DNA from: an uncultured Endomicrobiia bacterium
Lineage (GTDB): Bacteria; Elusimicrobiota; Endomicrobiia; Endomicrobiales; Endomicrobiaceae
Assembly (NCBI GenBank): GCA_938040055.1
Contig: CALHWY010000012.1
Coordinates: 248,001 to 312,000, forward strand
Reading direction: 5' to 3'
Length of the DNA: 64,000 nucleotides
Of this stretch, positions 6,598-14,775 are shown piece after piece (the first letter of the stretch is position 1; every line of letters begins with the position of its first letter). A program made the translations under genes and the position numbers. The notes beneath the pieces are model-generated. The model was not told where the DNA came from and did not search any database. It saw nothing but the letters and a program-made list of their open reading frames with translations.

Positions 6598-7539
6598 TTA
6601 CCCGCTCCTCCGAAGAGTTCCGGAAATAACTTCTTTAAAACCTCTTTTGGTTTCGACAATAAGTTTTCCGTCTTCGTTTATTCCTTTGTTGACGCCTTTT
6701 ATTATATCAAATCCGTCATCGATTATTACATTTTCATCCATAAACGCCATATTTTCATTATATTCGCAAACAAATCCCGAAAAATCTCCGGCTTTAAAAT
6801 CGGAATAAATGCGCTCAAACTCTTTAAGCAATAAAGACAAAAGTTCGGCCCTGTCGATATTTTTATTCAAAATTTTGTTTAATGCTTCGGCCCCGCCGAG
6901 TCCGCGCGGAAGCTCATTATTGGAATTTATTCCCACCCCCGCCACGACCCAGTTAATCATATCCTGTTCCGCAGACATTTCAATTATTATACCAGCTACT
7001 TTTTTTGAGCCGTAAACAATATCGTTCGTCCATTTTATTTCCGTCCGTATCCCGTATTCGGCGTTTAAAACCCTGTTGAGCGCAAGTCCTAATAAGAGGG
7101 AAAGTTTCGGAGAATGTCCGGGATGGATTTCAGGCTTTAAAAGCATTGAAAACCAAAGCCCTCCGGCATCCGAACGCCATACCCTCTTTCTTCTTCCGTA
7201 AGCGGCGTCCTGCTTTCCGGCAACAATAAGAGTTCCTTCAGGTTCGCCTTTTCCGGCCAGATCTTTTAATTTTATCTGAGTTGAGGAAGTTTTCTCCAAA
7301 TAAATTATTTTTTTAAATAATGAACCATGCCCGGGAAGGCTGTTTGACAGGGTTTTTGCGTCAAATGCGAAAGCCGGACTGACGAGTTTGTACCCGCAGG
7401 CGGAAGCCTGCACGACAAAGCCTTCGGCGCGGAGCCGTTTTATCCGTTTGTGAACGGCGGCTCTTGAAATCCCGAGAAGACGTCCGATCTCATTTCCCGA
7501 AATATATTTTTCGCCGGAAAGAATCTCTAAAATTTTCAT
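6598..7539 (-). CDS. birA: biotin--protein ligase with N-terminal repressor domain (BirA)
   Basis: A 313-residue bifunctional BirA. Residues 1-55 form a winged helix-turn-helix (GNEIGRLLGISRAAVHKRI), so it can act as the biotin-operon repressor. The catalytic core shows the biotinyl-AMP loop YGRRKRVW (about 114-121, in place of the common GRGRxxR-W), then KWTNDIVYGSKKVAGI and the C-terminal SH3-like domain. It makes biotinyl-AMP and attaches biotin to carrier protein; the acceptor AccB is encoded in this window (17237-17713). It lies between nadC (13 nt) and the nitroreductase gene. Complete. Confidence 0.9.
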   Translation of the reverse strand: MKILEILSGEKYISGNEIGRLLGISRAAVHKRIKRLRAEGFVVQASACGYKLVSPAFAFDAKTLSNSLPGHGSLFKKIIYLEKTSSTQIKLKDLAGKGEPEGTLIVAGKQDAAYGRRKRVWRSDAGGLWFSMLLKPEIHPGHSPKLSLLLGLALNRVLNAEYGIRTEIKWTNDIVYGSKKVAGIIIEMSAEQDMINWVVAGVGINSNNELPRGLGGAEALNKILNKNIDRAELLSLLLKEFERIYSDFKAGDFSGFVCEYNENMAFMDENVIIDDGFDIIKGVNKGINEDGKLIVETKRGFKEVISGTLRRSG

Positions 7540-7552
7540 TGCGGATTTTGCC

Positions 7553-8398
7553 TTAACTGATTGTTATTTCGAGGGTTATGTCCAGAGCGGGCGCGGAATG
7601 GGTGATCATTCCTATTGAAATGCGCTCTATGCCGAGTTTTGCGAATTTTTTTATGGTTTTATGATTGATTCCGCCCGAAATTTCTATTTCCGGCTCATAC
7701 TCTTTTGTCGAATTTTCCCTTATCAAAGACACCATTTTCTTCGTATCCGCAAAATTCATATTATCAAGCATTATTATGTCGGCTTTTGCTTTAAGCGCGT
7801 GTTTTACCTGGGAAATGCTTTCGCATTCGACTTCGATAAGCATATTTTTATAAATACGCCTCAGACCGGATATTCTTGCGGATAAATCTTTCGTGAGGGA
7901 GAGATGATTGTCCTTGATTAACACCATGTCCGAAAGGCCCATTCTGTGATTGGCGCCGCCGCCGCATCTTACCGCGTATTTGGCAAGCTCCCTGTAACCC
8001 GGAAGAGTTTTCCTGGTATCATAAATACCGGTTATTCCGTTTTTGGAAAGTTTCACGAATTCATTGGTAAGAGTGGCTATTCCGGACAAATGCTGCAAAA
8101 AATTCAAAGCGGTGCGCTCTCCCGAAAGAATCGCATAGGCGGGGCCTTCTATTTCAAGAATATGATCGCCTTTTTTTATCGCCGAGCAGTCCGGCTTTAT
8201 TATGCGAACGCGGCATTTGCCGTCTATGGTTTTAAAAACGTCGGCAAAAATCCTGACCCCGCACAAAATTCCCGGTTTATTCGCTATAAGCACCGCTTTC
8301 GCTTTTTTATTTTTTGAAATCAGAGATTTCGTGGTCACGTCATTAAAAACGCCGTCTTCTTCAAGAGCCAGTTTTATTAAAATTTCGGTATTTTTCAT
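7553..8398 (-). CDS. nadC: quinolinate phosphoribosyltransferase (nicotinate-nucleotide pyrophosphorylase)
   Basis: A 281-residue NadC, which converts quinolinate and PRPP to nicotinate mononucleotide in NAD synthesis. Typical elements: ERTALNFLQHLSGIAT (about 97-112), DTRKTLPGYR, CGGGANHRMGLSDMVLIKDNH with the substrate-binding His/Arg and Lys, and the phosphate-binding ISGGINHKTI near the end. Length is normal. It leads the unit nadC-birA-nitroreductase-secreted protein-NlpC/P60. nadA and nadB are not in the window. Upstream is a 380-nt gap with an AT-rich possible promoter (TTGAAA and TATAAA spaced by 15 nt). Confidence 0.93.
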   Translation of the reverse strand: MKNTEILIKLALEEDGVFNDVTTKSLISKNKKAKAVLIANKPGILCGVRIFADVFKTIDGKCRVRIIKPDCSAIKKGDHILEIEGPAYAILSGERTALNFLQHLSGIATLTNEFVKLSKNGITGIYDTRKTLPGYRELAKYAVRCGGGANHRMGLSDMVLIKDNHLSLTKDLSARISGLRRIYKNMLIEVECESISQVKHALKAKADIIMLDNMNFADTKKMVSLIRENSTKEYEPEIEISGGINHKTIKKFAKLGIERISIGMITHSAPALDITLEITIS

Positions 8399-8781
8399 AA
8401 TTGATTGATTTTATAAAATAAACGGATATTTTTCAATAAGTTTTCTCTTCTCCCTGTCCGAGCGCAGCAGGCCGATGCAAAACTTGAAGATATTCGAAAA
8501 AAGCCAAATTTCGCCGCTGCGGAAAAATTTTCAAAAAAAATTTTCCGGACATTTAAATCACAAAAATAACCGCGCGTGATTACAAAACGTATTTTTAAAA
8601 TATTTTTTACCGCGACCGGCTTTGTCATCGGCAAAAAAAACAAATAAAAAAATCCGGGCATTTTAAAATAATTTTTTGCCGCAAGCGCCGGCTTTGATAA
8701 GACGCGCGGCGCTTAAACGGCGCAAGCGGAATTTGCGGCGGTATTTTCAATTTCCACGCCGCGCCGTACGCCGTAATTTTA
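8399..8781. other. 380-nt intergenic region, no supported gene
   Basis: Lies between the Xer recombinase stop and the nadC start. An open frame at 8395-8661 has no ribosome site and no recognisable protein and overlaps the nadC start, so I leave it out. The half nearest the recombinase is GC-rich with CGCCGCG-type tracts; the rest is A/T-rich. No clear terminator. Confidence 0.45.
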
Positions 8782-9666
8782 TTATCCTCTCGGATGATAT
8801 TTTTTATGCTGCTGCTTCAATTTCTTATTGTCAAGATGAGTGTATATCTGAGTGGTTGAAACGCAGCTGTGACCCAGCATTTCCTGGACAAAGCGTATAT
8901 CCGCTCCGCCGGCGAGAAGATGGCTTGCAAAAGAATGTCTCAAAGTGTGCGGGGTTATGTTTTTATTTATCCCGGCTTTTTTCGCTATGTTTTTAAGCTG
9001 CCTCCAGAATTCCACCCTGGAAAGTTTTTTCCCTAAGCGTGAGATAAAGATATGTTCGCTTTCTCCGCGCGGAGCGTTTCTTTTTTCCAGATAAATCTTT
9101 AAATAATTCCGGGCTTTCGCGCCGAAAGGAACAAGTCTTTCTTTTGCTCCTTTGCCCAAAACTTTCAAAAATCCCTCTTCTATGTTTATATTTGAAAAAG
9201 TCAAGTTTATAAGTTCGGAAACTCTCAAACCCGTGGCGTAAAGCAGTTCAAGCATCGCGCGGTTTCTTATATTCATTCCGCTTGAGCCGTCTACGGAGTT
9301 CAAAAGCGTTTCCACTTCTCCGAATGAAAGCATCCCGGGAAGTTCTTCCGATATTTTAGGCGCCGCCAGATAGACTGTGGGATTATTTTGGGATATTTCT
9401 TCAAGATTTATAAACCTGTAAAACTGTCTCAAAGATTCCATCATCCTGTATATTGAGCGGGGTTTAAGCCCTTCGGTTTTAATCTCCCATAAAAAATCGG
9501 TGATATCGTTATGTTCCAGTTTGTCGGCGGCAAGTTTCTTTTTTTTGCAGAAATCAAAGAATTTATTAAGATCCGACCGGTAAGCCGCAACGGTATTTTC
9601 CGCAAGGCCTTTTTCGACCGTTATATAACTTATAAAATCGTTTAAAACGGCATTAGTATCCGTCAT
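8782..9666 (-). CDS. xerD: tyrosine site-specific recombinase of the XerC/XerD type
   Basis: A 294-residue recombinase that resolves chromosome dimers at dif. The N-terminal SAM-like DNA-binding domain covers about residues 1-90; the catalytic domain has all six active residues: Arg148 (TGLRVSEL), Lys172 (GKGAKER), His240 and Arg243 (HTLRHSF), His266 (LGHS) and Tyr275 (QIYTHLD). XerC and XerD cannot be told apart safely. I use the ATG at 9666 (MTDTNAVLND); a longer reading to 9708 would overlap the hydrolase gene more deeply. It ends the same long gene run that carries ftsK, its activator, which fits a shared role in chromosome segregation. Confidence 0.88.
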   Translation of the reverse strand: MTDTNAVLNDFISYITVEKGLAENTVAAYRSDLNKFFDFCKKKKLAADKLEHNDITDFLWEIKTEGLKPRSIYRMMESLRQFYRFINLEEISQNNPTVYLAAPKISEELPGMLSFGEVETLLNSVDGSSGMNIRNRAMLELLYATGLRVSELINLTFSNINIEEGFLKVLGKGAKERLVPFGAKARNYLKIYLEKRNAPRGESEHIFISRLGKKLSRVEFWRQLKNIAKKAGINKNITPHTLRHSFASHLLAGGADIRFVQEMLGHSCVSTTQIYTHLDNKKLKQQHKKYHPRG

Positions 9667-10291
9667 AATTTCCGTTGAGATAAGGGTTATGGCGGAGTTC
9701 GTTCGCAAGGGTGGTGCAGGGGCCGTGTCCGGGATATATTACCGTAGAGGGATCAAGCTTTTTGATCTTTTCAAGAGAATCGATGATCTGCCCGAAATCG
9801 CCTCCCGGCAAATCCGTCCTGCCGATAGTGCCGGCAAATAAAGTGTCTCCCGTAATTATAAATCCGTCAAACAGCAGGCATATCCCGCCTTTCGTATGCC
9901 CGGGAGTATGCATGACTTTAAACTTTGCAAAAGAAAGGGCGACTTCCTGCCCGTCTTTAAGAATGACTTCGGGGAAAGTGACGGATTCGGCCCTGCCGAA
10001 TAGCAAAGAAGCGTTTTTTGCGGAATCGGCAAGCATTGAAACTTCCTGTTCATGGGCGGCCAAAGGTATCTTATATTTTGCGCGTATGCTTTCATCGGCT
10101 AAAATATGATCGTAATGTCCGTGTGTATTTGCCAGAAGCTCGGGTTTAAATCCGCCTTTGTCTATTTCGCAAATAACTTTGTCCCCGTCTTCTCCGGGGT
10201 CGACGACAAGAGCTTTCATCGTATCCTCGTCATAAATTATATAGCAGTTGGCTTCCAGACGGCCGCTTATTATTTTTTTGATTTTTGTCAT
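9653..10291 (-). CDS. MBL-fold metallohydrolase (glyoxalase II-like)
   Basis: A 212-residue metallo-beta-lactamase-fold hydrolase. The metal motif THGHYDH (HxHxDH) is near residues 57-63, with further ligands in VMHTPGHTKGG, FIITGDTLFAG and the final His of YPGHGP. This is the small YcbL/glyoxalase-II-like group of thioesterase-type hydrolases; the true substrate is unknown. It overlaps the recombinase start by 14 nt and follows pgpA by one base, so it is translated within the same operon. Complete. Confidence 0.85.
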   Translation of the reverse strand: MTKIKKIISGRLEANCYIIYDEDTMKALVVDPGEDGDKVICEIDKGGFKPELLANTHGHYDHILADESIRAKYKIPLAAHEQEVSMLADSAKNASLLFGRAESVTFPEVILKDGQEVALSFAKFKVMHTPGHTKGGICLLFDGFIITGDTLFAGTIGRTDLPGGDFGQIIDSLEKIKKLDPSTVIYPGHGPCTTLANELRHNPYLNGNYDGY

Positions 10292-10292
10292 T

Positions 10293-10745
10293 TTATTGCC
10301 CCAGTGATATTTTCAGAGCCTGCAAGATTGTATTCGCGGCAAGGCCCGCGGCCATATCGTCGGCTGTAATTCCAAGCCCGCCTTTAATGTTCTGGAGTTT
10401 CCCGATAAACAGCGGCTTTGAAATATCAAATATCCTAAACAAAACAAAGCCCAAAGACAGAAACAAAAACGTCTTGGGAACAAAAGCCACGGAAAGCCAA
10501 ACTCCCGCGATTTCGTCTATGACTATTCGCTGGTCGTCTTTTCTTCCGTAAATTTTTTCCGCGAGAGAAGAAAAAAGAACCGAAGCAAAAAACATAAAAA
10601 TTACGGCCGCGGCTTGAAAATAAAAGTCCCGGGGAATAAACAGAACCCAGAGCGCGATGCCCGCAAGGCTTCCGAACGTTCCGGGAGCATATTTTATATA
10701 TCCGGCGGCAAAACCCGATGAAAAAAACAGGATTAATTTACGCAT
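10293..10745 (-). CDS. pgpA: phosphatidylglycerophosphatase A
   Basis: A 150-residue membrane enzyme that removes phosphate from phosphatidylglycerophosphate, making phosphatidylglycerol. Family signatures: PGTFGSLAG near the N-terminus, DQRIVIDEIAGVW in the middle and GGLGITADDMAAG near the C-terminus, with hydrophobic helices between. It overlaps pgsA (the preceding enzyme of the pathway) by 8 nt, which makes the pathway assignment strong. Complete and of normal length. Confidence 0.92.
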   Translation of the reverse strand: MRKLILFFSSGFAAGYIKYAPGTFGSLAGIALWVLFIPRDFYFQAAAVIFMFFASVLFSSLAEKIYGRKDDQRIVIDEIAGVWLSVAFVPKTFLFLSLGFVLFRIFDISKPLFIGKLQNIKGGLGITADDMAAGLAANTILQALKISLGQ

Positions 10746-11364
10746 TTTTATCTTTTAAAAGTTCCTTATGTTTCCACATATAATGGCATCCGGAATATAT
10801 GGTAAGAACAGTCGTAACCAATGCCGCCCAAAAAGGCGTTCTCTGTATTATAAGAGCAAAAGTGCGGTAAGAACCTCCGTCAAAAGCGGTTAACAGCTGC
10901 GGAGAAATTCCGTAATATTTTAAAAAATATTCATGAACGATAAGTATTACCAGAATAAGTATTATAACCACTATCTGTGAAGTGGTTTTGAATTTTCCGG
11001 CTTTATCGGCGGGAATAATCACGTTTTTCGCGGCCGCTATGGAACGCAGCCCCGTGATCAGGAACTCCCTTGAAATAACCGCTATTACCATCCAGGCCGG
11101 TATTGCAAGAGCTCTGATGTCGACGAAACAAATAAAAGCCGCCGATATCAAAAGCTTATCCGCAAGAGGATCCAAAAAAATCCCCATCTGGGTTATGGTA
11201 TTTCTCCGTCTTGCTATTTGCCCGTCAAGCAGATCCGTCACAGACGCGGCTATAAATACCGCCAAAGCAAGAATGCTGCTGCAAAAAGTATGAAGCTCCA
11301 TAAATAAAATAAACGCCGGAACAAGACATATTCTGGTTATTGTGAGTTTATTCGCTAAGTTCAT
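10738..11364 (-). CDS. pgsA: CDP-diacylglycerol--glycerol-3-phosphate 3-phosphatidyltransferase
   Basis: A 208-residue integral membrane enzyme forming phosphatidylglycerophosphate. The CDP-alcohol phosphotransferase motif is exact: DG-x2-AR-x8-G-x3-D-x3-D in DLLDGQIARRRN followed by GIFLDPLADK (about residues 44-70). About five hydrophobic helices follow. The start overlaps rimO by 17 nt and the end overlaps pgpA. The longer loop before the last helix (about 145-165) is somewhat larger than in E. coli. With pgpA it completes phosphatidylglycerol synthesis. Confidence 0.93.
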   Translation of the reverse strand: MNLANKLTITRICLVPAFILFMELHTFCSSILALAVFIAASVTDLLDGQIARRRNTITQMGIFLDPLADKLLISAAFICFVDIRALAIPAWMVIAVISREFLITGLRSIAAAKNVIIPADKAGKFKTTSQIVVIILILVILIVHEYFLKYYGISPQLLTAFDGGSYRTFALIIQRTPFWAALVTTVLTIYSGCHYMWKHKELLKDKNA

Positions 11365-12700
11365 TTTTTCTTTCCCGCGGCAGAGCCGGTTCGTTTCGGC
11401 TGAGCTCCGCTTTTATATTATATCCTTCGCCGCCTTTTATGACCGCTTTGTAAAACCCGCCTCTTTTTAAAGCTTTGCCGGAAACGATCAAAGCCGTCCC
11501 GTCGATTTCCGGAGCCTGAAACGCCGTCCTTCCCGCGGTTAAATGCTTTTCCCCCTTTTTAAAACACTTTTCGGCGAAGAATTCCGTCTCCGTATTTTTT
11601 AAAGAGCGGATTTTCGATTCAAAAACCCTGTACTGCGCATTTTCTATTTCAATTCTTCTCGCTTCGGCGGTTTCGGCGCTTATATGTTTTGAAAGCTTTG
11701 ACGAGGGAGCCTCTTTCTGATCCGAATATTGAAAAACCCCGGCATACAGGAAGTGCCCTTCGCTTATAAATCCGGCAAGTTCCCGCACGTCAGCTTCGGT
11801 TTCTCCCGGAAAACCCGATATGATGGAAGTTCTTAAAGAAATACCGGGAAGTCTTTTTTTTATTTTCTCAATTATCCGCCTTGTCCCCAAAGGTCTTTTC
11901 ATGGCGGCAAGCATATTCGCGCTTATATGCTGTATGGGTATGTCCATGTAAGAACATATATTTTTATACTCTTCAAACACGTCAAGCACCTTATCGGTTA
12001 TGCTTGAAGGGTGAGCGTACATCAGCCTTATCCACTTCAATCCTTTTATTTTTGCGAGTCGGGAAAGAAGTTTGTCCAAAGAGAAGGATTTATAAAGGTC
12101 AAGCCCGTAAGCGGAAGTATCCTGGGCTATTAAAATAAGTTCTCTGACTCCGGCTTCGCTCAGGCATTCCGCTTCATCGCACAGCGATTCGACGCTGCGG
12201 CTTTTAAACTTTCCCCTGAGCTTAGGAATAATGCAAAAACTGCAGCTGTGGGAGCAGCCTTCCGCAATTTTCAAATAAGCCGAAGGCAAAGAAGATGAAA
12301 GCACTCTGTATTTTGAAGCGTTCAGCCCGCCGGGCGTAAACAAATTTTCCGTTTTTTTGCCCGAGATCAAAGCGGGAATCTTGTCCAAAGCCCCCGTTCC
12401 GGCGCAACCGTCTATTAAAGGAAATTTTTTTAACATTTCTTCTTTAAGAAGCTGCGGCAGACATCCCGAAACGTAAACTTTCACGTCTTTCTTCTTTTTT
12501 AAAAGAAGCATATCGTTTATGCACTTTTCGGATTCCGTTCTGGCATCATAAATAAAAGAACAGGTGTGTATTATAATTATATCGGCTTCTTGCGCATTGA
12601 CGGTAATAAAATAACCTTTATTGCCGAGCATGCCTAGAAGATATTCGGCCTCGACGGTATTTTTCGGGCATCCGAGCGCTACTACCGAAACAGTTTTCAT
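11348..12700 (-). CDS. rimO: ribosomal protein S12 methylthiotransferase RimO
   Basis: A 450-residue radical-SAM methylthiotransferase that modifies an aspartate of ribosomal protein S12. The N-terminal UPF0004 domain has Cys11, Cys47 and Cys80 for the second iron-sulfur cluster; the radical-SAM cluster motif is Cys149, Cys153 and Cys156 (EGCSHSCSFC). IPIQHISANMLAAMKRP is typical of the family. The C-terminal TRAM domain runs from about 375. RimO rather than MiaB is suggested by VALGCPKNTVEAEYLLG at the start. It begins 3 nt after the rodZ-like stop codon. Confidence 0.93.
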   Translation of the reverse strand: MKTVSVVALGCPKNTVEAEYLLGMLGNKGYFITVNAQEADIIIIHTCSFIYDARTESEKCINDMLLLKKKKDVKVYVSGCLPQLLKEEMLKKFPLIDGCAGTGALDKIPALISGKKTENLFTPGGLNASKYRVLSSSLPSAYLKIAEGCSHSCSFCIIPKLRGKFKSRSVESLCDEAECLSEAGVRELILIAQDTSAYGLDLYKSFSLDKLLSRLAKIKGLKWIRLMYAHPSSITDKVLDVFEEYKNICSYMDIPIQHISANMLAAMKRPLGTRRIIEKIKKRLPGISLRTSIISGFPGETEADVRELAGFISEGHFLYAGVFQYSDQKEAPSSKLSKHISAETAEARRIEIENAQYRVFESKIRSLKNTETEFFAEKCFKKGEKHLTAGRTAFQAPEIDGTALIVSGKALKRGGFYKAVIKGGEGYNIKAELSRNEPALPRERKNELSE

Positions 12701-12703
12701 CCG

Positions 12704-13597
12704 TTACGGCTGCCTCTTTAACACAAGAGTGTTAACATCCTGCACGGCGCCTTTATCGACGTCTATTTCAATCCCGTTAAAATAAACGTCCACTCCCGGA
12801 GTATATCCTACTTTTACCGTAAACTCTTTCTCGGCCGTCCAAGTCTTTTTTGTTCCCTTTACCATGGTTCCCTGAAAAGCCTCTTTTCCGTCCCCGTCCA
12901 CTTTTACCCATACGTTTTCAACGGCATCAATGACAAGCGTCTGTTTTTGACCGGAATTATCGGGCGAAGCGGCCGCATCAGAGCCTGACGCAGGCAAAGT
13001 TTCAGCCGTATCGCCGGAGTTACGGCGCATAACAGAACTTTCGGTGCCGCCGTTTATATTTTCTTCCCGCGCGGCATTTTCTCCCGTATGCGCGCGTTCC
13101 GGTTCAAGGAGTTTTTCGTTTTCCTTCATTTGCCGAAGCCGGATTCTTTTTTGTTCAAGCGCGGAAATATCGCCGGCATTATTATCGGTAAAAACGGCTA
13201 TGTTTTTATTAAGGTACAAAAAACCGGCGCACAATGAGCAGGCTATCAGAAGCGTCACAAAGAGCTTCTTTAAATCATTTTTTCTCTCTTTATCCGGTTT
13301 AGACGCGCAGGGCCGTTTCCCGCCGTTTTTGTCATTTTGCTCCGACTTGCTTTCTTTGTCTTTTTCGCATCTTCTTTTTTCATACTGCGCAAGGAGATCC
13401 TCTCCGTTTAAACCCAGAAATTTCACGTATGATCTGACAAAACTCTTATAATATATTTCAGCCGAGAAAGCTTTTCCGTCGCCTTCTTCTATGGCTTCAA
13501 TATATTTTTCCTGAATTTTCGTCGCTCTGTGAACTTTGTCCAAATCCAGCCCCAGCGTCTTGCGTTTCTTTTTTAAAATCTCTCCGAGTTCTTTCAT
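12704..13597 (-). CDS. rodZ: RodZ-like HTH membrane protein
   Basis: A 297-residue protein with the RodZ layout: N-terminal HTH domain (about 1-75, ELGEILKKKRKTLGLDLDKV), a charged linker, a single membrane helix (about 111-130), a Glu/Ser-rich periplasmic stretch, and a C-terminal beta domain of the DUF4115 type (about 220-297). RodZ links the MreB cytoskeleton to the cell-wall elongation machinery. mreB is not in the window. Its HTH domain is clearly related to that of the hybrid protein at 14264-14758. I start at the ATG at 13597, because the codon before it is a TTG without better support. Confidence 0.82.
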   Translation of the reverse strand: MKELGEILKKKRKTLGLDLDKVHRATKIQEKYIEAIEEGDGKAFSAEIYYKSFVRSYVKFLGLNGEDLLAQYEKRRCEKDKESKSEQNDKNGGKRPCASKPDKERKNDLKKLFVTLLIACSLCAGFLYLNKNIAVFTDNNAGDISALEQKRIRLRQMKENEKLLEPERAHTGENAAREENINGGTESSVMRRNSGDTAETLPASGSDAAASPDNSGQKQTLVIDAVENVWVKVDGDGKEAFQGTMVKGTKKTWTAEKEFTVKVGYTPGVDVYFNGIEIDVDKGAVQDVNTLVLKRQP

Positions 13598-13608
13598 CAA
13601 TCGATATC

Positions 13609-14271
13609 CTAATTAAGTTCTATTATCTCTACGCCCGCGGGAGGCGTGAATTTAAAGACATCCTTTTTAAAACCGGGGTTTACCTTATATTGCGAAATAT
13701 CGACATTCGCCATAAGACCCGCCGCCGTGACAACGGCTTTTTTAGCCAGAAAAGTATTCTTATCGACGTGGAGCTGCATATTCCATTCATTTTTGCGCAA
13801 CGGGGAAATGTTTATTATATAATTATTGTCGTCCTCTCCGGCATAATTGATTTCATTGTCCTTGCGTATCGTTTTCCAGTTTCCGGCAAAATTGACCATT
13901 GAAGACGCGGTAAAATCGCCGTTGACCATATCTTTCCAGTCGTCAACGACCGCCTGCGAGTTTTCGGGGGTGTATACGGTAACTTTTTTGCCGTCTATAT
14001 AAATCATCTGTTTTTGCGGGGTTTTTTGCTCTATGACTATGCTGCCGGGCTTTTTATATTTAAGATTCCCGGTTATTATCTGTTTTTCTTTAGTGGCAGA
14101 ATAAAAAATTTCCTGGACATAAGTTATTTCGGCGGTATCGACTTTCTTGTCGGCCGCTTCCATTTTTAAGAGAATATCGTCAAGCTTTGTTTCCCCGCCG
14201 TCCTGCGCGAAAACATTAAGCGCGCAAAATGCAAGCAATGCACACACGGGAACGCGGATTCTTTCAATCAT
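13609..14271 (-). CDS. lolA: LolA-like outer-membrane lipoprotein carrier
   Basis: A 220-residue exported protein: signal peptide about 1-22 (ending NVFAQDG), then a LolA/LolB-like fold with KQIITGNLKYKKPGSIVIEQKTP and KQMIYIDGKKVTVYTPENSQAV, the half-barrel strands that cradle lipoprotein acyl chains. It would move lipoproteins across the periplasm to the outer membrane, which implies a two-membrane envelope. The ATG follows AGGAGG directly. The start overlaps the HTH/FtsK-gamma hybrid gene by 8 nt. In many bacteria lolA follows ftsK; here the hybrid gene lies between them. Confidence 0.8.
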   Translation of the reverse strand: MIERIRVPVCALLAFCALNVFAQDGGETKLDDILLKMEAADKKVDTAEITYVQEIFYSATKEKQIITGNLKYKKPGSIVIEQKTPQKQMIYIDGKKVTVYTPENSQAVVDDWKDMVNGDFTASSMVNFAGNWKTIRKDNEINYAGEDDNNYIINISPLRKNEWNMQLHVDKNTFLAKKAVVTAAGLMANVDISQYKVNPGFKKDVFKFTPPAGVEIIELN

Positions 14272-14758
14272 AGCATCCTCCTCTTAAATATTCGTTTATT
14301 TTTTCATTATTTATAAGCCAGTCCGACGAGCCGCTGCGCTTTACTATGTACCCTTGATCCTGAAGATACTGAAGTATTTCTTTCGCCTTGTTAAACGAGC
14401 CAAAATTTATCTCAAGAAGATCCAGGGAAACTCTCTGGCGTTCTTTTATAAGCTTTAAAACGGAAGACAGTTCTTTGAAAGCGCTTTTTGAAACCGGATC
14501 CTCAAGAGTCTTTCCTCTCTGCCGGTGCATTTTAAGTATTTTATCCTGAGCGACAAGCGCGTTTTTGTGCACTCCCATATATTCGCAGTAAAAAGATAAT
14601 ACGGCGTCATAATTGTCCGGATTGATAAAAAGAGAGACGTCCCCTCTTTCAATTCCGTCTATCAGAGCCGGACAAACGCCCGATTCCTGAGAAATATCAT
14701 TAATAGTCAAACCTCTGGCTTCCCTTTTTTCTTTTAAATACTGACCTATTTCTTTCAT
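14264..14758 (-). CDS. hybrid protein: RodZ-type HTH joined to an FtsK-gamma winged helix
   Basis: A 164-residue protein made of two parts with relatives on either side. Residues 1-75 (KEIGQYLKEKREARGLTIND) match the HTH of the RodZ-like protein two genes downstream. Residues 95-160 match the C-terminal gamma domain of FtsK, the gene just upstream: LIKERQRVSLDLLEINFGS and IVKRSGSSDWLINNEKINEYL against LISERKRVSQDLLKANFGS and INYDKINEYL. No membrane segment. The gamma domain of FtsK reads the polarised KOPS sequences that steer DNA pumping toward dif. This protein could bind DNA at two kinds of site or link chromosome and division functions; that is inference. It starts 17 nt after ftsK, with GAGAGGTG upstream. 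Confidence 0.85.
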   Translation of the reverse strand: MKEIGQYLKEKREARGLTINDISQESGVCPALIDGIERGDVSLFINPDNYDAVLSFYCEYMGVHKNALVAQDKILKMHRQRGKTLEDPVSKSAFKELSSVLKLIKERQRVSLDLLEINFGSFNKAKEILQYLQDQGYIVKRSGSSDWLINNEKINEYLRGGCYD

Positions 14759-14775
14759 TTAAACACCTCTCCGAC

